Shown here piece after piece: positions 59,342-64,000 of a stretch of 64,000 nucleotides of DNA. The stretch is from Ferrovibrio sp. MS7 (GTDB taxonomy: Bacteria; Pseudomonadota; Alphaproteobacteria; Ferrovibrionales; Ferrovibrionaceae). Position numbers and translations under genes: made by a program. The DNA lies in the NCBI RefSeq assembly GCF_038404985.1, contig NZ_JBBKBA010000002.1:1-64000 (forward strand). Reading direction: 5' to 3'. The notes under the pieces were generated by a model, which was given only the letters and a program-made list of their open reading frames with translations, was not told the DNA's origin and ran no database searches. Within the stretch, counting starts at the first letter, position 1, and each line of letters starts with the position of its first letter.

Positions 59342-60514
59342 CTACTTCACCTTGCGCAGCAGGAATTCGCGGCCGACCTTGACGCTCGGCACGCCGTCAT
59401 AGGCGACGATATCCGCCGTGGCGTAGGTCTCGGTCCAGTTATCCGGCAGATACGAGCCGGTGCCGACAATGTCGATCGGCGCCTTGACGCTGGCCATCAC
59501 CTTGCACTTCGCGGCATTGAAGCCGGACGAACCAACGATCTTGACGTTGAGATAGCCGGCCTTGTCGAGTGCGGCGCGCATATGGAAGATCGCAGCAGCC
59601 GAGACGCCGGTGCCGACCATCCAGCGCAGTTCCGCTTCCGAGCGGTATTGCCGGATGGCGTTCGGCACATGGCGGTCGAGTACCTGATACGAGCTCTGCG
59701 GATCGAGGCCCTCGATATAGCGGCTGCCATGGGTATCGAGCCGCACCTGCAGGCGGCCTTCGCGCGCCAGTTCCGGGAACCGGGTGCATACCGCCAGCGC
59801 ATCGGTAACTTCCTGGCCATAATAATCGACCAGCACGGTCATCGGCTCGGCCGGGAATGTTTCGTGATACAGCTCGGCGGCGCGGAGCGTGGAGCCGGCA
59901 TAGCCGATCAGGGCATGCGGCATGGTGCCGAAGCCCTTGTCGTTGCCGAAATAATGCGCGGTGGCATCGGTGGCATTGCCGATGAAACCGGCGGCGCCGA
60001 CATCGCGCCGCGCGGCGCGGCTGCCCACGCTTGCGGCATAGGCCATCATCTCAGCCATCTCGGCACCAGCGCAATGGCGCGCATCCATGGCGAGGAAACG
60101 CACCTTCGGCAGATCGCAGCACATCGAATAGGCGTTATAGGCAGCAACGCAGGCGGCGCCCAGCTTCTGCAGATAGATGGTTTCGAGATCGACCAGCTGC
60201 GCCATCGGGCCGGAGAGATAGACCAGCGGCTCGCCGGCACCGACCCAGGTGCCTTCCTCATGCACCAGCTCGATATCGAAATGCACGCCGCGCGCGGCGG
60301 CGACCTTCTGCAGCCATTCCACCATCAGGCGCGGGCAGAAAATCACCGGGCGGCGCATGAACACCGCATAGGTGACAGTCTTGTCGCCGAAATGCTGCAC
60401 CACCTCTTTCGTCTTCTTGAAATAGGTGTCGGTGCGCGTTTCGATATCGCGTTCCAGCTCGGCGGCCAGCGCCGGGCCGACGAATTGGGTGACGTCAGTC
60501 GGCTTCGGCTGCAT
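59342..60514 (-). CDS. pncB: Nicotinate phosphoribosyltransferase
   Basis: A 390-residue enzyme that makes nicotinate mononucleotide from nicotinate and PRPP in NAD salvage. [19 protein letters not shown] and [20 protein letters not shown] begin the barrel. The catalytic-region histidine is in [25 protein letters not shown], and [16 protein letters not shown] and [14 protein letters not shown] are conserved phosphate-loop segments. The start codon lies inside the end of the DAHP synthase gene, overlapping by 20 bp, so the genes form an operon. This is the NAD-salvage counterpart of nadE at 55-56.7 kb. Confidence 0.9.
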   Translation of the reverse strand: MQPKPTDVTQFVGPALAAELERDIETRTDTYFKKTKEVVQHFGDKTVTYAVFMRRPVIFCPRLMVEWLQKVAAARGVHFDIELVHEEGTWVGAGEPLVYLSGPMAQLVDLETIYLQKLGAACVAAYNAYSMCCDLPKVRFLAMDARHCAGAEMAEMMAYAASVGSRAARRDVGAAGFIGNATDATAHYFGNDKGFGTMPHALIGYAGSTLRAAELYHETFPAEPMTVLVDYYGQEVTDALAVCTRFPELAREGRLQVRLDTHGSRYIEGLDPQSSYQVLDRHVPNAIRQYRSEAELRWMVGTGVSAAAIFHMRAALDKAGYLNVKIVGSSGFNAAKCKVMASVKAPIDIVGTGSYLPDNWTETYATADIVAYDGVPSVKVGREFLLRKVK

Positions 60515-61883
60515 GGCGGATGGTGCGGTTGTTGCGTTCCAGTTTCAGCATCTCGGCGACCAGGAAGGCCAGCTCCAGCGACTGCGAGGCGTTGAGGCGC
60601 GGATCGCAATGGGTGTGGTAGCGGCTGGAGAGATCGTCGTCGCCAATCGCCTGGGCGCCGCCCATGCATTCGGTGACATCCTGACCGGTGAGTTCGAGAT
60701 GGATGCCGCCGGCATGGGTGCCTTCGGCCAGATGAACCTCGAAGAACTGCCGCACTTCGGACAGCACGCGGTCGAACGGCCGGGTCTTGTAGCCCGAGGT
60801 CGAGGTCAGCGTGTTGCCATGCATCGGGTCGCAGGACCACACCACATGGCGGCCTTCCTGGCGCACCTTGCGCACCAGCTTGGGCAGGAAGGTCTGCACC
60901 TTCTCATGGCCCATGCGGCCGATCAGTGTCAGGCGGCCGGGCTTGTTCTGCGGATTGAGAATGTCGATCAGGCGGATCAGTTCATCCGGATCGCTGGTCG
61001 GGCCGCATTTCAGGCCAATCGGATTGATCACGCCGCGCAGGAATTCCACATGCGCGCCATCCGGCTGCCGCGTGCGGTCGCCGATCCACAGCATATGCGC
61101 CGAAGTGTCGACCCATTCGCCCGACGTTGAATCGATGCGGGTCATCGCCTGCTCGTAGCCGAGCAGCAGCGCCTCATGGCTGGTATAGAAATCGACAGTG
61201 CGCAGTTCGGCAGAACGCTCCGGCGTGATGCCGCAGGCTTCCATGAAATCCAGGCATTCGCTGATGCGGTTCGCCAGGTCCTGCCAGCGCTCGGCTTCCG
61301 GGCTCTTGGCGACGAAGCCGAGATTCCAGCGATGGACTCTATGCAGATCCGCGTAACCGCCTTGCGCAAAGGCACGCACCAGATTCAGCGTCGCCGCCGC
61401 CTGGCTGTAGGCCTGCAACTGGCGGTTCGGATCGGGGATGCGCGCTTCCGGCGTGAATTCCATGCCGTTGATGATGTCGCCGCGATAGCTCGGCAATTCC
61501 ACATCGCCGCGCTTCTCGGTATTGGCCGAGCGCGGCTTGGCGAACTGGCCGGCGATGCGGCCGACCTTCACCACCGGCAGGGCAGCGCCAAAGGTGAGCG
61601 CCACGGACATCTGCAGCAGCACACGGAACATGTCGCGGATATTGTTGGCGCCAAACTCGGCAAAGCTCTCGGCGCAGTCGCCGCCCTGCAGCAGGAAGCC
61701 ACGGCCTTCGGCAACGCGGCCCAAAGCCGCGGTCAGGTTGCGGGTCTCGCCGGCGAAAACCAGCGGCGGATAGTTCGACAGCTTCTGCTCGACAGCGTTC
61801 AGCGCCGCCTGGTCCGGGTATTCCGGCACCTGCAGGATCGGCTTGCCACGCCAGCTATCGGGCGACCATTTACGCGCGTTCAT
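60495..61883 (-). CDS. 3-deoxy-7-phosphoheptulonate (DAHP) synthase, class II
   Basis: A 462-residue plant-type (AroA-II) enzyme, the first step of the shikimate pathway from PEP and erythrose-4-phosphate. The signatures are [16 protein letters not shown] (near 66-81), [15 protein letters not shown], the [13 protein letters not shown] region and [24 protein letters not shown] with metal-ligand His. The C-terminus holds [12 protein letters not shown] and [18 protein letters not shown]. It is unrelated in sequence to E. coli AroG. The start is the ATG at 61881-61883 after GGGAGTCGTTGA. It precedes and overlaps pncB. Confidence 0.95.
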   Translation of the reverse strand: MNARKWSPDSWRGKPILQVPEYPDQAALNAVEQKLSNYPPLVFAGETRNLTAALGRVAEGRGFLLQGGDCAESFAEFGANNIRDMFRVLLQMSVALTFGAALPVVKVGRIAGQFAKPRSANTEKRGDVELPSYRGDIINGMEFTPEARIPDPNRQLQAYSQAAATLNLVRAFAQGGYADLHRVHRWNLGFVAKSPEAERWQDLANRISECLDFMEACGITPERSAELRTVDFYTSHEALLLGYEQAMTRIDSTSGEWVDTSAHMLWIGDRTRQPDGAHVEFLRGVINPIGLKCGPTSDPDELIRLIDILNPQNKPGRLTLIGRMGHEKVQTFLPKLVRKVRQEGRHVVWSCDPMHGNTLTSTSGYKTRPFDRVLSEVRQFFEVHLAEGTHAGGIHLELTGQDVTECMGGAQAIGDDDLSSRYHTHCDPRLNASQSLELAFLVAEMLKLERNNRTIRHAAEAD

Positions 61884-62011
61884 TTCAACGACTCCCAAGA
61901 CTCAACACATCCATACGCATACGAACGGATGCTGCACCGCGACAGAATAGGACTTTTCCACAGGCAGCGCCAGCCGCCTCGACTCGGGCGGCGGCCGAGC
62001 CGGGGAAAGCC

Positions 62012-63418
62012 TCAGATGGAGAAAATCTTGCCCGGATTCATCAGGTTATCGGGATCCAGGGCCTTTTTGATCGAGCGCATCACGCTCACCGCCTCGCCAT
62101 GCTCGGCAATCAGGTACTTCATCTTGCCGCTGCCGATGCCATGCTCGCCGGTGCATGTGCCTTCCATGGAGAGCGCGCGCTGCACCAGGCGGGCATTGAG
62201 CCGCTCGGCTTCCTCGATCTCCTTCGGGTTCGCGCGGTCGATGACAAAGGCGAGGTGAAAATTGCCATCGCCGACATGGCCGACCAGCGGCGCGATCAGG
62301 AAGCTCTGCTTCAGGTCTTCCTTGGTTTCGAGGATGCAATCCGCCAGCCGCGAGATCGGCACGCAGACATCGGTGGCCCAGATTTCGCAGCCCGGCCGCA
62401 ACGACTTCGCCGCATAGGCGGCATCATGCCGCGCCTGCCACAGCCGCGCGCGTTCCTCGGGCTTGGTGGTCCAGGAAAAATTCTGCCCGCCATTATCGGC
62501 GGCGATGGCCTGCACCAGTTCGGCCTGTTCCTGGGTGCCGGCCTCGGTGCCATGGAATTCCAGGAACAGAGTATCCTTCACCGGCATGTCGTATTTGGCA
62601 TAGCGGTTGATGGCATCGACATGCAGGTCGTCGAGCAGTTCGATCCGCGCCACCGGAATGCCGCTCTGGATGGTCGCGATCACGGTCTTGATCGCGCCTT
62701 CCAGGCTATCGAAAGCGCAAACCGCCGAGGTGATCGATTCCGGGATGCCATAGAGCTTCAGTGTGATCTCGGTGATGATGCCGAGCGTGCCTTCCGAACC
62801 GACGAAAAGCCGCGTCAGGTCATAACCGGCGGCGGATTTCTTGGCGCGCTTCGAGGTACGGATGATGCGGCCATCGGCCAGCACCACGGTCAGCGCCAGC
62901 ACATTCTCGCGCATGGTGCCGTAGCGCACCGCGTTGGTGCCGCTGGCCCGCGTCGAGACCATGCCGCCAATCGAGGCATTGGCACCCGGATCAATCGGGA
63001 AGAACAGGCCGGTATCGCGCAGGTATTCATTGAGCTGCTTGCGCGTCACGCCCGGCTGCACCACCACATCCAAGTCCTCGGCGTTGACGCGGAGGATCTT
63101 GTTCATCTGCATCACGTCGAGGCTCAAGCCGCCCTGGAGCGCACCGACATGGCCTTCCAGCGAGGTGCCGGCGCCATAGGGGATGATCGGCATGCCATGG
63201 GCGGCGCAGATCTTCACGATCTCGGCCACTTCCTCGGTGCTCTGGGCGAAGGCGACGGCATCGGGAAGCTGCGGCTGGTGCCAGCTCTCGTCCTTGCCAT
63301 GCTGCTCGCGGATCGCCTGGCCGGTGCTGAGGCGGTCGCCCAGAAGTTGCTTGAGCGCCGCAATTGCCGCTTCGGTGGCGGTGGCGGACAGACGGGGGGC
63401 AGCGGCGGTGGCAGCCAT
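62012..63418 (-). CDS. FAD-binding oxidoreductase, D-lactate/glycolate dehydrogenase type
   Basis: A 468-residue flavoprotein of the FAD_binding_4 / FAD-oxidase_C type (GlcD, DLD, D-2-hydroxyglutarate dehydrogenase). PIIPYGAGTSLEGHVGAL is the FAD-pyrophosphate loop (about 76-93), and SIGGMVSTRASGTNAVRYGTMRENV follows. The C-terminal substrate domain ends in GHVGDGNFHLAFV and EGTCTGEHGIGSGKMKYL, with metal-binding histidines. It oxidises a D-2-hydroxy acid and passes electrons to quinone or cytochrome; the substrate cannot be fixed from the sequence. No separate iron-sulfur subunit gene lies nearby. It is divergent from uvrD. Confidence 0.9.
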   Translation of the reverse strand: MAATAAAPRLSATATEAAIAALKQLLGDRLSTGQAIREQHGKDESWHQPQLPDAVAFAQSTEEVAEIVKICAAHGMPIIPYGAGTSLEGHVGALQGGLSLDVMQMNKILRVNAEDLDVVVQPGVTRKQLNEYLRDTGLFFPIDPGANASIGGMVSTRASGTNAVRYGTMRENVLALTVVLADGRIIRTSKRAKKSAAGYDLTRLFVGSEGTLGIITEITLKLYGIPESITSAVCAFDSLEGAIKTVIATIQSGIPVARIELLDDLHVDAINRYAKYDMPVKDTLFLEFHGTEAGTQEQAELVQAIAADNGGQNFSWTTKPEERARLWQARHDAAYAAKSLRPGCEIWATDVCVPISRLADCILETKEDLKQSFLIAPLVGHVGDGNFHLAFVIDRANPKEIEEAERLNARLVQRALSMEGTCTGEHGIGSGKMKYLIAEHGEAVSVMRSIKKALDPDNLMNPGKIFSI

Positions 63419-63522
63419 GGGCGGGTTTCCTTCCGGTGGTTGCCCTAAGTCGTAGCGCGGTGACGGATTTATGGCAATGCCAGCGGTGGTCAGGCGGGGG
63501 GCCTTGGGCTATGTAACCCGCT

Positions 63523-64000
63523 ATGTCCGATCCCTTCGATCTGGCCGGATTCGAACCCGAACCGGCGCCGCCGCCGCCGGAAGCAGGCCATTTTCCGCCG
63601 CCGCCCTGGCTGGAACGGCTGAACCCGGCCCAGGCCGAAGCGGTTTCGCATCTGCAGGGGCCGCTGCTGGTGCTGGCCGGCGCGGGCACCGGCAAGACCC
63701 GCGTGCTGGTCTGCCGGCTGGCCAATATCCTCTACCAGCGCCTGGCCTGGCCGAGCCAGATCCTGGCCGTCACCTTCACCAACAAGGCCGCCCGCGAGAT
63801 GCGCGAGCGCGTCGAGCAACTGGTGGGCGAGGCTTCCTCCGGCCTCTGGCTCGGCACCTTCCACGGCATCGCCAACCGCATCCTCAAGCGCCATGCCGAG
63901 GTGGTGGGGCTGAAAAGCAACTTCACCATCCTGGACGTGGACGACCAGCTCCGCCTGATCAAGCAGGTACTGGACCTGGAAGGCATCGACGAGAAAACGC
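63523..64000 (+). CDS. UvrD/PcrA/Rep-type ATP-dependent DNA helicase, 5' part (runs off the right edge)
   Basis: The first 159 codons are present, open to the edge. After a Pro/Glu-rich leader ([20 protein letters not shown]) comes [12 protein letters not shown] (Q motif), Walker A AGAGTGKT (about residues 53-60), motif Ia [12 protein letters not shown] and motif Ic [11 protein letters not shown]. This is the 1A domain of superfamily 1 helicases. The order and spacing fit UvrD or PcrA, which unwind DNA in excision and mismatch repair, in keeping with uvrB and uvrC at the left end. The catalytic C-terminus is outside the window, so Rep cannot be excluded. The start is the ATG at 63523, divergent from the FAD oxidase. 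Confidence 0.9.
   Translation, partial: MSDPFDLAGFEPEPAPPPPEAGHFPPPPWLERLNPAQAEAVSHLQGPLLVLAGAGTGKTRVLVCRLANILYQRLAWPSQILAVTFTNKAAREMRERVEQLVGEASSGLWLGTFHGIANRILKRHAEVVGLKSNFTILDVDDQLRLIKQVLDLEGIDEKT

Overview
The window is gene-dense, high-GC chromosomal DNA of an alphaproteobacterium. Several things point to a Rhodospirillales-like member: a phasin (polyhydroxyalkanoate metabolism), the YbjN-ProC-TetR and UbiK cluster, the lysS-lgt-midA-pgeF run, a class II DAHP synthase, paired NAD genes (nadE, pncB) and many dispersed extragenic palindromes. Most genes are core housekeeping genes. No rRNA, tRNA, CRISPR array or complete insertion sequence was seen.

Layout. 1-3.7 kb: the 5' end of rfbB (minus), then uvrB, a PTR1/FolM-type pteridine reductase and folB. 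3.7-7.5 kb: a DnaA-box-rich gap, then uvrC, pgsA, moaD and moaE. 7.7-12.2 kb: a PAS protein, ilvE (minus), and a divergent marR-response regulator-histidine kinase operon with a palindromic operator between. 12.2-16.5 kb (minus): a DUF2914 protein, CsaA-like protein, phasin, TetR regulator, proC, YbjN and UbiK. 16.7-26.3 kb (plus): lysS-lgt-midA-pgeF, a lipoprotein, prs, rplY, pth, ychF and two tandem MaoC hydratases.

26.4-36.3 kb: a DapA-like aldolase, a 267-bp nested inverted-repeat element filling a divergent promoter gap, a TPR-methyltransferase, azlCD, a small GIY-YIG nuclease gene bracketed by inverted palindromic repeats, a PaaI thioesterase, a FAS1-like dehydratase and a 1157-residue membrane-anchored coiled-coil protein. 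36.3-47.5 kb: nrdA and nrdB (class I ribonucleotide reductase) lie 7.6 kb apart. Between them are a membrane patatin, msrB, an SPW protein, a lower-GC RloC-like anticodon nuclease and ohr-ohrR. 47.5-64 kb: parDE, an AstE/AspA-like peptidase, an AbrB-type permease, tam, a thioesterase, a cupin, trmJ-cimA-nadE, a CurA-like reductase, a Bug solute-binding protein, a convergent gap with a candidate structured RNA, the aroG-pncB pair, a GlcD/DLD-type FAD oxidase and the start of uvrD/pcrA at the right edge.

The points that stand out beyond routine annotation are: the three-way-junction palindromic element (27378-27644), the repeat-bracketed GIY-YIG gene, the stand-alone RloC homologue with zinc-hook and R/E/H triad, several promoter/operator architectures that can be read directly (ohr, nrdA, marR/ilvE, prs), and a candidate 6S-like RNA near 59.13-59.30 kb.
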